Assembly: GCA_018716725.1 (NCBI GenBank)
Contig: DVJP01000077.1
Coordinates: forward strand, 47,605 to 111,604
Reading direction: 5' to 3'
Origin: Candidatus Merdivicinus excrementipullorum
Lineage (GTDB): Bacteria > Bacillota > Clostridia > Oscillospirales > Ruminococcaceae
Length of the DNA stretch: 64,000 nt
Shown piece after piece: positions 32,994 through 41,751 of the stretch; position 1 is the stretch's first letter, and every line of letters begins with the position of its first letter. The translations under genes and the position numbers were made by a program. The notes beneath the pieces are model-generated. The model did no database searches and was not told the origin of the DNA. It worked only from the letters and a program-made list of their open reading frames with translations.

Positions 32994-33659
32994 ATGCCCG
33001 GCAAGCTCTTTGTCCTGGACGGCTTGGACGGCTCCGGCAAGACCACCCAGACGGCCCTGGCGGCGGAAGCCCTGGAAAAAGCCGGCTATCCGGTAAAAAT
33101 CATCTCCTTCCCGGACTACAGCCAGGAATCCTCCGCTTTGGTGCGGATGTACTTAAACGGCGAATTATCCAAAGACCCGGACGGGGTCAACGCCTACGCC
33201 GCTTCCAGCTTTTACGCTGTGGACCGGTACGCAAGCTTCCAAAAATTCTGGAAAAATGATTACGAAGCCGGGCATACTATTCTGGCAACCCGCTATGTCA
33301 GCTCCAACGCCATCCACCAGATGGTAAAACTCCCAAAAGAGGAATGGGACGCATATTTGCGCTGGCTTTCCGATTTTGAATACGAAAAACTGGGGCTTCC
33401 CCGGCCCGACCGGGTTTTGTTCTTAGATATGGACCGGGCGGTGGCGGACAAGCTGCTGTTAAAACGCTACGGCGGCGACGCTTCTCAGGAGGATATCCAC
33501 GAACGGGACCGGCTTTACCTCAGCCGCTGCCAGCTGTCGGCCGCTTACGCCGCCAAGGCGGAAAACTGGGCGGTGATCCCCTGCGACGACGGGGAAAATC
33601 CTCTGCCCCCGGAAGAAATCACCGGAAAAATCCTGGAAATCATCAAAAAGTATTTGTAA
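32994..33659 (+). CDS. Thymidylate kinase-like nucleoside monophosphate kinase
   Basis: 221 residues of the P-loop dTMP kinase fold: FVLDGLDGSGKTTQ (P-loop, residues 6-19), base-contact DRYASFQ, ILATRYVSSN in place of the usual DRY..SS, and a lid near LLKRYGGDA. It phosphorylates dTMP to dTDP if typical. GGAGG lies 7-8 nt upstream of the ATG at 32994. It is co-transcribed with the preceding ThyX-like gene. A second, canonical tmk may exist elsewhere, as the motifs here are slightly unusual. Confidence 0.8.
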   Translation: MPGKLFVLDGLDGSGKTTQTALAAEALEKAGYPVKIISFPDYSQESSALVRMYLNGELSKDPDGVNAYAASSFYAVDRYASFQKFWKNDYEAGHTILATRYVSSNAIHQMVKLPKEEWDAYLRWLSDFEYEKLGLPRPDRVLFLDMDRAVADKLLLKRYGGDASQEDIHERDRLYLSRCQLSAAYAAKAENWAVIPCDDGENPLPPEEITGKILEIIKKYL

Positions 33660-33670
33660 AGGATGTTGCT

Positions 33671-34567
33671 ATGCTTCAGTTTCGCCCCATTGCCCTTTCG
33701 GATCGGGACATAGTCCAGGGCTACCTACGGGAAAAGGACATTCCCGGGGATCAATATTCCTTCGGGAATTTGTTTATCTGGCGCAATGTCTATCACGCCG
33801 AAATCTGCGAGGAGGAGGGCTTTTTGTACGTCAAATCCGGCCCTCCCGGGGATTACGACTTTATGTGCCCCATGGGCTCCGGCGACCTGAAGGCCGCGGT
33901 AAATAAGCTGCGGGAATGGTGCCGGGAAAATGGCTGCCATTTCCGGATGCGCTGGGTGCCCGCCAACGAGAAAGCCCTTTTGGAAACCCTTTTCCCGGGA
34001 ATGCTTCAAATCACCTCCGACCGGGACCATGCCGACTATATTTACGAACGGGAACGGCTCCGGACTCTGGCCGGGCGGAAGCTTCAGTCCAAGCGGAATT
34101 TTGTCAACCGCATCAAAAAGCAAAACTGGTCCTATGAGCCTATCACCTTAGAAAATATGCCGGAATGCCAGCAGGTGCAGCAGGCCTGGTGCCGGGAAAA
34201 CAACCACTGTGTGGAAGGCGGCCCCAAAGAGGAGAGCTGCGCTGTTCAGCAGGCCTTCCGCCATTTTTACGACCTGGGCTTTTCCGGCGGGTGCGTCCGT
34301 TTGGATGGAAAGGTCATCGCCTATACTATGGGGGAGCCGTTAAACTCCGACACCTTTATTGTCCACATTGAAAAGGCCCTGTCCGGCATCCCCGGGGCCT
34401 ACCCCCTTATCAACCAGCAGTTCGTGGAACACGCTATGGATGGCTTTTCCTATGTGAACCGGGAGGACGACACCGGCGACGAGGGACTGCGGAAAGCAAA
34501 GCTCTCTTATGACCCTTACCGGCTGTTTGAGGATTATGTCATCGAATTTGCCCGGGAAGAAGGCTGA
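33671..34567 (+). CDS. DUF2156 (phosphatidylglycerol lysyltransferase C-terminal-like) protein
   Basis: 298 residues with the double GNAT-like fold of DUF2156: DQYSFGNLFIWRNVY near the start, DYIYERERLRTLAGRKLQSKRNFVNRIKK (typical of the family) and LINQQFVEHAMDGFSYVNREDDTGDEGLRKAK near the end. There are no membrane helices, so it is a stand-alone soluble aminoacyl-transferase-like protein, not a full MprF. It follows the kinase by 11 bp and precedes a GNAT gene by 6 bp. Substrate unknown. Confidence 0.82.
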   Translation: MLQFRPIALSDRDIVQGYLREKDIPGDQYSFGNLFIWRNVYHAEICEEEGFLYVKSGPPGDYDFMCPMGSGDLKAAVNKLREWCRENGCHFRMRWVPANEKALLETLFPGMLQITSDRDHADYIYERERLRTLAGRKLQSKRNFVNRIKKQNWSYEPITLENMPECQQVQQAWCRENNHCVEGGPKEESCAVQQAFRHFYDLGFSGGCVRLDGKVIAYTMGEPLNSDTFIVHIEKALSGIPGAYPLINQQFVEHAMDGFSYVNREDDTGDEGLRKAKLSYDPYRLFEDYVIEFAREEG

Positions 34568-34573
34568 CGCTTC

Positions 34574-35419
34574 ATGGAAGATTTTGCCAGGCGGAAAGAC
34601 ATTCCGGCGCTGAAAAAAATCTGGGCCGCCTGTTTCGGCGGGGAACGGGAATATGCGGATTTTTACTACCGCACCCGTTTCCGGCCAAAGGAAACCCTGG
34701 TTTGGCGGGAAAATGGCCTCCCGGTGTCCATGATGACCTTAATGCCCCTGACAATTGCCGGGCAAACGGGGGCTTATATTTACGCCGTGGCCACTTTGCC
34801 GGAATACCGGGGCCGGGGCCTTGTCCGGAAACTTTCCGCTTTCGCGGAAAACGTCCTCCGCCAGCAGGGGCGGACCTTTATGGCGCTGGTTCCGGCGGAA
34901 CCGTCTCTCTTTGCCTTTTATGAAAAGTTAGGATACCGCACCAGCTTTTTCCTGTGGGAAAAAGAGCTTTCCTGCCCGGAAGGCGGGCGAGCGCGCACCT
35001 CCTTTGCCAGGTGCCCTTTCGGAAAATTTGCAAAGCTGCGGGCGGAGTACCTTTCCGGGTTCCCCGGCGGGGCGGCCCATCCCAAAGGGGAGCTGCGGTA
35101 CATTTATAAAGAGCTTTGCCGCTATAACGGCGGGGTTTTCACCTTTTTGGAGGACGGCGCGGAGGAATACGCCGCCTTTACCCGGACGGAAGGGGGACTT
35201 TGGCTGCGGGAATGCTCTGCAAAAGATCCTCTCCCGGCAGCGGAAACCCTGCTTTTCCAAACCGGCCTGCACAAGGCCCGGATCTGCTGCGGCTGGGAGT
35301 TTCCCGGGGCCAGCCGGATTCCCTACGGAATGGGCAAGGCCCTGCTGCCGGATGGAAACACCGGGCCTTTGGAGCAGCTCTTCTCCCCTCCCTTTTATAT
35401 GTCCCTGATGTTGGAATAG
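34574..35419 (+). CDS. GNAT family N-acetyltransferase
   Basis: 281 residues. The N-terminal GNAT domain (about 1-130) has the acetyl-CoA loop VATLPEYRGRGLVRKL and FYEKLGYRTSFF. The C-terminal 130 residues form a second domain, as in Eis-like two-domain acetyltransferases. It sits in an operon with DUF2156, the kinase and the ThyX-like protein. The TAG stop is followed directly by the repeat hairpin GCCCGGAGGCCGGGC. Confidence 0.82.
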   Translation: MEDFARRKDIPALKKIWAACFGGEREYADFYYRTRFRPKETLVWRENGLPVSMMTLMPLTIAGQTGAYIYAVATLPEYRGRGLVRKLSAFAENVLRQQGRTFMALVPAEPSLFAFYEKLGYRTSFFLWEKELSCPEGGRARTSFARCPFGKFAKLRAEYLSGFPGGAAHPKGELRYIYKELCRYNGGVFTFLEDGAEEYAAFTRTEGGLWLRECSAKDPLPAAETLLFQTGLHKARICCGWEFPGASRIPYGMGKALLPDGNTGPLEQLFSPPFYMSLMLE

Positions 35420-36033
35420 CGGGCCCGGAGGCCGGGCTGCCAAGTTGACGCAGCCGTGGTGCCACGCGTCAAATTTCGGCTGGCGCGCGACAGGCTGCGC
35501 GCCCCTGGCAGAGATTCCCCGCATTGACCTTTTTGCGGAGGCCGGGCGGCCAATTCGCCGCGGCGTTTCAATTCCTATCCGACCGCTGGGCGGCGAAATA
35601 AATTCGCCGATTCGATGGAATTCATTTCCTTTCGATAGAGAAAAAGAAAAGTTTTCGTCCACCTTGTTTCATGTCGTGAACAAGTTCACGACTGGTGGCG
35701 GGAGTTCCATTCCGTGAACAAAGTTCACGGCGGGCAGAGTCCTTGGCCGCTGTCGTCAAGCTAGCTTGACGACGCGCAAACGAGCGGAATCCTAATGCGA
35801 AAAAAGATCAGGAGGGGAGGCCAAATAGTCCGGTGGACTGTTTGGCCGTGGGGAACCCTATCAAGGGGTTCCCCGCAAAATCGCAGGGCGGGCATGGCCC
35901 GGCCCGCGAATTAAACGGGATGTTCCGGGAATCCGGCGGGCGAACCCAGTTCGCCCCTACAATTCCGTTCTGTTTCATATAAAATGCCGGGCCGATGCCC
36001 ACATCGGCCCCTACAACCGGCGAATCGCCGGAA
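35420..36033. repeat. Hairpin-repeat block 9, with a 77-bp exact inverted copy of block 15
   Basis: The largest gene-free stretch (627 bp). It includes GCCCGGAGGCCGGGC, GCGCGCGACAGGCTGCGCGCCC, GGCGGCGAAATAAATTCGCCG, TCGTGAACAAGTTCACGA, CCGTGAACAAAGTTCACGG, GTCGTCAAGCTAGCTTGACGAC and the long-module piece 35798-35874, an exact reverse complement of 53497-53573. Three bracketed units follow, and it ends with CCGGCGAATCGCCGG (36018-36032) directly before the GAAAGGAG of the DJ-1 gene. Confidence 0.8.
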
Positions 36034-36046
36034 AGGAGTGTTTATT

Positions 36047-36589
36047 ATGATCTATGTGTTTTTGGCAAATGGTTTTGAAGAAGTGGAAGCCCTGACCCCG
36101 GTGGATTTCCTGCGCCGGTGCGATCTGGACGTCCGCACAGTCGGAGTCAGCGGCCCGGTGGCTATGGGTTCCCATAAAATCCCCGTGGGCTGCGACATGA
36201 CGGTAGAAGAACTGGATTTGGAAGGCTGCGACGGCGTTATCCTGCCCGGCGGGATGCCCGGGACTTTGAACCTGGAAGCCTGCGAGGCAGTGAAAAACGC
36301 GGTCCTTTGGTGCGCTGAACACGGCAAATGGATCGGGGCTATCTGCGCCGCCCCTTCGGTTTTGGGGCATTTGGGCCTGTTGAAAGACAAAAAAGCCACC
36401 TGCTTTCCCGGATTTGAGGAGGAACTCACCGGCGCTGAGGTTCTGACCGACGCGGTTGTCCGGGACGGGAACATCATCACCTCCCGGGGGGCCGGAACTG
36501 CCGGCCAGTTCGCCTTCGCCCTGATTGAAGCCTTCTGTTCACCGGAACAAGCTGCTAAGACGAAAGCGGGGGTGCAATGGAGAGGGTAA
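36047..36589 (+). CDS. DJ-1/PfpI family protein (YajL-like)
   Basis: 180 residues. DJ-1 fold with ANGFEEVEALTPVDFLRR at the start, ILPGGMPGTLNL, and nucleophile Cys100 in IGAICAAPSVLG. Members act as protein deglycase/chaperone-like stress proteins or glyoxalases; the exact activity is debated. The ATG at 36047 follows GAAAGGAG by 8 nt. It overlaps the next gene (5-formyl-THF cyclo-ligase) by 13 bp, so the two are coupled. Confidence 0.9.
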   Translation: MIYVFLANGFEEVEALTPVDFLRRCDLDVRTVGVSGPVAMGSHKIPVGCDMTVEELDLEGCDGVILPGGMPGTLNLEACEAVKNAVLWCAEHGKWIGAICAAPSVLGHLGLLKDKKATCFPGFEEELTGAEVLTDAVVRDGNIITSRGAGTAGQFAFALIEAFCSPEQAAKTKAGVQWRG

Positions 36590-37251
36590 CAAAGCCGGAT
36601 ATCCGCCTGGTCAAAAAAGAACTGCGGGACCGGATGAAGGAGCTGCGGCGGAACCTTCCGCCGGCGGACAAAGCCGCCAAGGACGCCGCCATCTTAAACC
36701 GGGTCACCGCTCTGCCTGAATACCAAAAGGCCAGGCTGCTGCTTACCTATGTATCCACCGCCATTGAAGTGGACACCCATGCCTTGATCGCCCGGGCTTT
36801 GGCCGACGGGAAGCGGGTGGCCGTGCCCTACTGCATTCCCGGAAAAACTGAAATGCTCTTTTGCCAGATCGGCGGCATGGAGGACCTGTCCCCCGGGACC
36901 TTCGGGGTGCTGGAGCCGAATCCGGAATTGCAGCCGGTTTTGACAGATTTTTCCCATTCCATCTGTATTTTGCCGGGGCTGTCCTTTGATTTGCAGGGAT
37001 ACCGGCTGGGGTATGGCAAAGGGTATTATGACAGATTTTTATCCAAATATCATGGGGTAAATATAGGCGTATGTTACAATGTTTGCTTGAAACCGTTGCT
37101 CCCCCATGGGAGGTATGATAAAATGGTAGCCATATTGGCAACGGAAAAATTTGTCAAGCGCTTTGTACCTCAGCCGGTCCGGCCAAACCGGAACAAACCG
37201 GTTCGCCGCCGGGCTTCCCGGCCGGAAGGAGATTTTCATGGACGAAGATAA
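36577..37251 (+). CDS. 5-formyltetrahydrofolate cyclo-ligase
   Basis: 224 residues. KKELRDRMKELRRNLP start, then LLTYVSTAIEVDTHALI, VAVPYCIPGKTEMLFC, and the ATP-binding GYRLGYGKGYYDRFLSK. It converts 5-formyl-THF to methenyl-THF using ATP. The last 20 or so residues (PVRPNRNKPVRRR...) go beyond the usual end and overlap the mltG start by 14 bp. It is in an operon with DJ-1 and mltG. Confidence 0.92.
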   Translation: MERVTKPDIRLVKKELRDRMKELRRNLPPADKAAKDAAILNRVTALPEYQKARLLLTYVSTAIEVDTHALIARALADGKRVAVPYCIPGKTEMLFCQIGGMEDLSPGTFGVLEPNPELQPVLTDFSHSICILPGLSFDLQGYRLGYGKGYYDRFLSKYHGVNIGVCYNVCLKPLLPHGRYDKMVAILATEKFVKRFVPQPVRPNRNKPVRRRASRPEGDFHGRR

Positions 37252-38497
37252 GAAAAGAGAACAGGAAACCGACTGGGTGGACCAGCTGCTGCAGGATGTG
37301 GCCCGGGAGGTGGAGGAGGAGGAGCCTGCTCCCGGGCCGGAAATCCCGGCCGATCCGGAACCGGCGCCGCCTCCGCCCCCTCCTCAAAAGCCTCGCAGCC
37401 GGCCGGAGCCGCCCCCCAAAAAACAAAAGAAGCGGCGGCCCAAACGGGTGCGGGTCCGCCGGGTAGGCGTCGCCTATTCCCTGATCTATATTGCCGCCGC
37501 CCTGGTCCTGTGCGGGGCCGCCACGGTTTTCTGCCTGCGGGCAGCAGCGGATGTGCTGGCCATTAATCAGCCGGATATGGCGGTGGAGATTGAAGTGCCG
37601 GAAGGTACGGACCTGGAGGAGTATTCCCATATCCTCAAAGACGCAGGCGTAATCAAATTCCCATGGATGTTCCAGATTGTGGCAAAATATGAGGGCATGG
37701 GTGAAATCGCCTCCGGCACCTTTGTGGTCAACCGCAACATGGGCTACACCTCCCTGATGGACGCAGTGGAACAATCGGATCAGCCCAGGCAGACGGTTAC
37801 TGTCACCATCCCGGAAGGGCTTACCATCAACGAAATCGCCGACCTGATGGAGGAAAACGGCGTCTGCTCCGCTTCGGATTTTATCCGGGACGTCAACGCC
37901 ACGGATTTCGGCTATGATTTTGAGGAAGAGATCCCCCAGGATGAGAACATTTATTACAGCCTGGAAGGGTATCTGTTCCCTGACACCTACGAATTTTACA
38001 CTGATGACAGCGCGCTGAACGTCATCAATCGTTTAATGTCCAATTTTGAGTCGAAAATCGAGAGCGTCCGGGCACAGATTGAACAAAGCGGCATGAGCCT
38101 CCATGAAGTGCTGACCCTGGCCTCCATTATCCAGGCCGAAGCCCCCGACGAGGAGAATATGGCCCTGGTTTCCTCGGTTTACCACAACCGTTTGAACAAT
38201 GCGGCGGAATTCCCCAGGCTGGAATGCGACCCCACCCGAAATTACGCCAACGAGGTGGTGGCGGACAGCGCTGCCGCCGGCAGCCAGCAGGCCGCCGACG
38301 CTTACAACACCTATGTGTCCGAGGGCCTGCCTCCCGGCCCCATCAATAATCCGGGCATGGCCGCCATTAACGCCGCTTTAAACCCTGCGGAAAGCAATTA
38401 CTACTTCTTCTGCAGCAATTTGAAGACCCGGCAGTTCTATTACGCGGAAACCCTGGCGGAACACGAACAGAACCTGACCCGGGCCCATCTCCGCTAG
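37238..38497 (+). CDS. mltG: Endolytic murein transglycosylase MltG
   Basis: 419 residues. An acidic and Pro-rich cytosolic N-terminus (about 1-75), one helix (about 82-105), a LysM-like subdomain and the YceG domain. Key segments are LEGYLFPDTYEFY, ASIIQAEAPDEENM with the catalytic Glu, and NTYVSEGLPPGPINNPGMAAINAALNP. It cuts nascent glycan strands and ends their elongation. The ATG at 37238 follows GGAAGGAG. The TAG stop abuts the CGGCGAATCGCCG palindrome. Confidence 0.93.
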   Translation: MDEDKKREQETDWVDQLLQDVAREVEEEEPAPGPEIPADPEPAPPPPPPQKPRSRPEPPPKKQKKRRPKRVRVRRVGVAYSLIYIAAALVLCGAATVFCLRAAADVLAINQPDMAVEIEVPEGTDLEEYSHILKDAGVIKFPWMFQIVAKYEGMGEIASGTFVVNRNMGYTSLMDAVEQSDQPRQTVTVTIPEGLTINEIADLMEENGVCSASDFIRDVNATDFGYDFEEEIPQDENIYYSLEGYLFPDTYEFYTDDSALNVINRLMSNFESKIESVRAQIEQSGMSLHEVLTLASIIQAEAPDEENMALVSSVYHNRLNNAAEFPRLECDPTRNYANEVVADSAAAGSQQAADAYNTYVSEGLPPGPINNPGMAAINAALNPAESNYYFFCSNLKTRQFYYAETLAEHEQNLTRAHLR

Positions 38498-38722
38498 CGG
38501 CGAATCGCCGGTTGTAGGGGCCGGGTCGCCCGGCCCGCGTAATTTAGAAAAACGTTCCGGGAATCCGGCGGGCGGGGAAACCCGTCCCCTACAATCCCAT
38601 TATTGTTTGATTGTACAAAAACCGCGGGGAATCTATGCCGAAAACGGCGGTTCATCCCGCCGTTCAGAAATCCAACGCGCGGCACCGCGGCCGCGTCGAA
38701 TTATCACCGGCGATTCGCCGGT
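38498..38722. repeat. Hairpin-repeat block 10
   Basis: Flush with the mltG stop (GCGGCGAATCGCCGG). It holds bracketed GGGGCCGGGTCGCCCGGCCC (38518-38540) and GGGCGGGGAAACCCGTCCCC (38569-38593), a reversed GGCGGTTCATCCCGCC hairpin and GCGGCACCGCGGCCGC, and ends in CCGGCGATTCGCCGG (38707-38721) before the U32 ribosome site. Confidence 0.8.
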
Positions 38723-38742
38723 CACAGAAAGGTTTTCAATTT

Positions 38743-39972
38743 ATGTTAGAATCGAGAAAAGTCCCGGAGGTTCTGGCGCCTGTGGGCGATATGGAACGCC
38801 TGGAAGCCGCCGTCCGGTATGGGGCGGACGCCGTTTACCTGGGTTCTACGGAATTCGGGATGCGGGCGGCTTCGGCTAATTTCGGGCCGGAAATGCTCAA
38901 AAAAGCGGTGGATTACGCCCACAGCCACGGCGTGCGGGTTTACCTCACCTGCAACACCCTGCCCCGCAGCGAAGAGATCCGCAGGATGCCGGATTTTATC
39001 CGGGAGGCCGGGCAGTGCGGCGTGGACGCTTTCATCGTCACCGATTTGGGCGTTTTGTCCTTAGTCCGGGAAATCCTGCCGGATGCGGAAATCCATATTT
39101 CCACCCAAACCGGCATTGTCAATTACCAGACGGCCACAGAGCTTTACAAGCTGGGGGCAAAACGGGTGGTCTTGGCCCGGGAGCTTTCCTTGGAGGAAAT
39201 CCGGGACATCCGGGACAACACCCCGCCGGAATTGGAACTGGAGGTTTTCGTCCACGGGGCCATGTGCATGTCTTTTTCCGGGCGGTGCCTGCTGTCCAAT
39301 TACATGACGGGCCGCGACGCCAACCGGGGCCAATGCGCCCAGCCCTGCCGCTGGAACTACCGGCTGGTGGAGGAGAAACGCCCGGGGCAGTACTTCCCCA
39401 TTTTTGAGGACGACACCGGCAGCTACATCCTAAACGCCAAAGATCTGTGCATGCTGGAGCATTTAAACGAGGTCATTGAGGCCGGGGCCACTTCCCTGAA
39501 AATCGAAGGCCGGGCCAAATCCAGCTATTATGTCTCGGTTGTCACCAACGCTTACCGCATGGCGGTAGATTCCTACTTAAAGCAGCCGGAGGGCTGGAAG
39601 CTGGACCCCTGGCTTTCGGAAGAAGTCCGAAAGGTAAGCCACCGGGATTATTCCACAGGCTTTTTCTACGGCACGCCGGAACAGGGCCAGCGGTACGACA
39701 ACGGCGGCTACATCCGCCAGTGGGACATTGTGGCTTTGGTAGACCGTTGGGAAAATGGCACGGCTTACTGCACCCAGAAAAACAAGTTTTTTGCCGGGGA
39801 TGCTTTAGAGCTGCTGGAACCCGGGAAAAAACCGGAAACAATTGCCATACCGTCCCTGTTTAACGGCAATGGGGAGGAAATCCCGGACACCCGCCACGCC
39901 AATATGCCGTTCTCTTTCCCCTGGGGCCGGGAAATCGCGCCTGGAGCCATCCTCCGCAAGGCGGTGTACTGA
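38743..39972 (+). CDS. U32 family peptidase
   Basis: 409 residues. TIM-barrel start VPEVLAPVGDMERLEAAVRYGADAVYLG, the family signature EVFVHGAMCMSFSGRCLLSNYMTGRDANRGQCAQPCRW (cysteines that bind Fe-S in TrhP/RlhA-type enzymes), and a C-terminal beta domain. Relatives hydroxylate tRNA U34 or 23S rRNA rather than digest protein, so the 'peptidase' name may mislead. AGAAAGG precedes the ATG at 38743. Here the usual O-methyltransferase gene between mltG and U32 is missing. Confidence 0.9.
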   Translation: MLESRKVPEVLAPVGDMERLEAAVRYGADAVYLGSTEFGMRAASANFGPEMLKKAVDYAHSHGVRVYLTCNTLPRSEEIRRMPDFIREAGQCGVDAFIVTDLGVLSLVREILPDAEIHISTQTGIVNYQTATELYKLGAKRVVLARELSLEEIRDIRDNTPPELELEVFVHGAMCMSFSGRCLLSNYMTGRDANRGQCAQPCRWNYRLVEEKRPGQYFPIFEDDTGSYILNAKDLCMLEHLNEVIEAGATSLKIEGRAKSSYYVSVVTNAYRMAVDSYLKQPEGWKLDPWLSEEVRKVSHRDYSTGFFYGTPEQGQRYDNGGYIRQWDIVALVDRWENGTAYCTQKNKFFAGDALELLEPGKKPETIAIPSLFNGNGEEIPDTRHANMPFSFPWGREIAPGAILRKAVY

Positions 39973-39999
39973 ACATTATGAAAAAAGGAGTTTTCAAAC

Positions 40000-40701
40000 A
40001 TGGAACAGAATCCTTCCACGCAAAAGCAGCAGACAGTGCCTCTGCGGAATGAAACCTGGCGGCTGGCCTGGCAGACCTTTTTAAATATCCTCATTGGCAC
40101 GGTGATTTCCATTATTATTGTGATTTCCCTCAGCTCCCTGATGGTAGGCAGCATTTGGGGGAAACTCATCGTCGAGTTCATCTGCCTGGCCATTACGCTG
40201 CCCATTGTTTACGGCTATATGTGGGGGCAGGGCGACCGGGACGCCAACTTTATTCAGTTCGGCCGGATGCAGCCGGACCCGCTGAAGGGCTTGTGGGCCG
40301 GGCTTTTGGGAGTAATCCCCTGGGTGCTGACCGCCGTCCCCCTGGCGCTGTCCATGCTGGAAATTATCCCCTTTGATTTTATGCCCATTTACCGGCTCTT
40401 AAACGCGCCCATGTGGGGATTTATCAACATGCTCCACCCCAACGGCGGCGCCATCCCTCACGCGGCGGTACCGGCTCAGCCGGCCACGGACACCATGCCT
40501 GCCATTGAGGCCATTCCTGCCACAGACGGCCTGTCCTGGGGCGCTTTCTGGATTATTTTCCTGCTGCCCTTTATCTACACGGCTTTCTGCGCTGTGGGAT
40601 ATTACCTGGGCACTAAACGGCTGTCCATCATCAACAAAGTGGTTTACAAGGATGACCCGGAAAAAATTGCCGCCCGCCGCAACAAAAAGCGGAGACGCTG
40701 A
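40000..40701 (+). CDS. Hypothetical multi-pass membrane protein
   Basis: 233 residues with five probable helices (about 30-52, 57-74, 98-118, 122-140 with re-entrant features, 176-205). A loop of short Pro/Ala-rich repeats lies between the last two helices (AVPAQPATDTMPAIEAIPATDG), and the tail is very basic (ARRNKKRRR), pointing to a cytosolic C-terminus. No family recognised. It is 27 bp after the U32 gene with AAAAGGAG and ends at a strong bidirectional terminator. Confidence 0.6.
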   Translation: MEQNPSTQKQQTVPLRNETWRLAWQTFLNILIGTVISIIIVISLSSLMVGSIWGKLIVEFICLAITLPIVYGYMWGQGDRDANFIQFGRMQPDPLKGLWAGLLGVIPWVLTAVPLALSMLEIIPFDFMPIYRLLNAPMWGFINMLHPNGGAIPHAAVPAQPATDTMPAIEAIPATDGLSWGAFWIIFLLPFIYTAFCAVGYYLGTKRLSIINKVVYKDDPEKIAARRNKKRRR

Positions 40702-40723
40702 AGCTGAAATAACATAGAAAAAA

Positions 40724-40758
40724 ATAAGGACGCCTTTCATAGGTGTCCTTATACTTTT
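40724..40758. terminator. Terminator between convergent genes
   Basis: ATAAGGACGCCT pairs with AGGTGTCCTTAT (one G-U) around TTCAT, with A/T-runs on both sides. It ends both the plus-strand operon and the minus-strand hydroxyacid dehydrogenase transcript. Confidence 0.8.
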
Positions 40759-40788
40759 TATGAAAATGCCATACAGGAAGATATCAGC

Positions 40789-41745
40789 TCAATATCCCTG
40801 TTCCCAGTTGACCAAATGGGTAAAAGGCAGGCCATCCTGATGCCGCCTGAGGTTCTCCCTGCAGATTTTCACAATCCGGTCGCAGGTGGCGGGCAGGTGG
40901 AAGCCCCCGGAAACATGGGGGGTAATCAGGATGTTTTCAATCCCCCACATCCGGTGCCCTTCCGGCAGCGGCTCCGGCTCCGTCACATCTAACCCTGCGC
41001 CCAGAAGCTTCCCGGATTCCACCGCATTGCAGAGGGCTTCGGTATCCACGGCGCTGCCCCTCCCGGCATTGAGCAGAACAGCCCCATGTTTCATCCGGTC
41101 AAGCCTTTCCTTGTTAAATAAGCCTCGGGTAGCCGGGGTTTCCGGCAGGGAGAGGAAAACAAAATCCGCCTCCGGCAGCATTTCATCCAGCTTTTCCATG
41201 GTTTCCAGCCTGGAAAGCCAATCCGGCCGGACGCCGGGAGTCCGCTTGACCCCGCAGACAGCGCTGCCCAAGGCGGCCATCCGCTTTCCAAATTCCGAAC
41301 CGATATTCCCCATTCCCACTACCAGCGTCCGGGAACCGGAAATGGCTGTAACGGGGCCGTGATCCTCCCATTTCCCGATCCGCTGGCTGTCCCGGTACTG
41401 GTGGAGCCGCTTGATGAGGGAGAGAAGCATCCCCAGCATATGCTCGGCGATAGCAGGGCCATAAGCCCCGGCGGCGTTGCACAGGGCCGCCCCTTCCGGC
41501 AAAGCGCCGGGCTTCAAATAACAGCCGTTTACCCCGGCGCTGCAAAGCTGAAGGAGCTTTAAACCGGTGAGCTTAGGCAGTATTTCCGCCGGAGGGTTCC
41601 CCAGCACAGCCTCAATTTGCGAAAGCTCCGTTTCGGACAGGCTTTCCAGCCCGCCGAAGAAAAATTCCACGCCGGGGGCCTGCTTTTGCAGGGCCTCCCG
41701 GTGGGCCTCCGTTACCGGAAACAAAACCGCGATTTGTTTTGCCAT
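40789..41745 (-). CDS. D-2-hydroxyacid dehydrogenase
   Basis: 318 residues. NAD-binding VVGMGNIGSEFGKRMAALG in the middle, FLSLPETPATRGLFN, LLNAGRGSAVDTEAL with the catalytic Arg region, LDVTEPEPLPEGH with the catalytic Glu and ITPHVSGG with the His. It reduces a 2-keto acid to the D-hydroxy acid; substrate unknown. It lies 6 bp after cysK on the same strand, so they are co-transcribed. Confidence 0.88.
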   Translation of the reverse strand: MAKQIAVLFPVTEAHREALQKQAPGVEFFFGGLESLSETELSQIEAVLGNPPAEILPKLTGLKLLQLCSAGVNGCYLKPGALPEGAALCNAAGAYGPAIAEHMLGMLLSLIKRLHQYRDSQRIGKWEDHGPVTAISGSRTLVVGMGNIGSEFGKRMAALGSAVCGVKRTPGVRPDWLSRLETMEKLDEMLPEADFVFLSLPETPATRGLFNKERLDRMKHGAVLLNAGRGSAVDTEALCNAVESGKLLGAGLDVTEPEPLPEGHRMWGIENILITPHVSGGFHLPATCDRIVKICRENLRRHQDGLPFTHLVNWEQGY

Positions 41746-41751
41746 ATTCTT

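Noticed and set aside
35420..36033. Degenerate insertion sequence or pseudogene in the largest gene gap
   Set aside because: All of it decomposes into repeat hairpins and linkers seen in other blocks. No transposase fragment or terminal inverted repeats with a target duplication were found.
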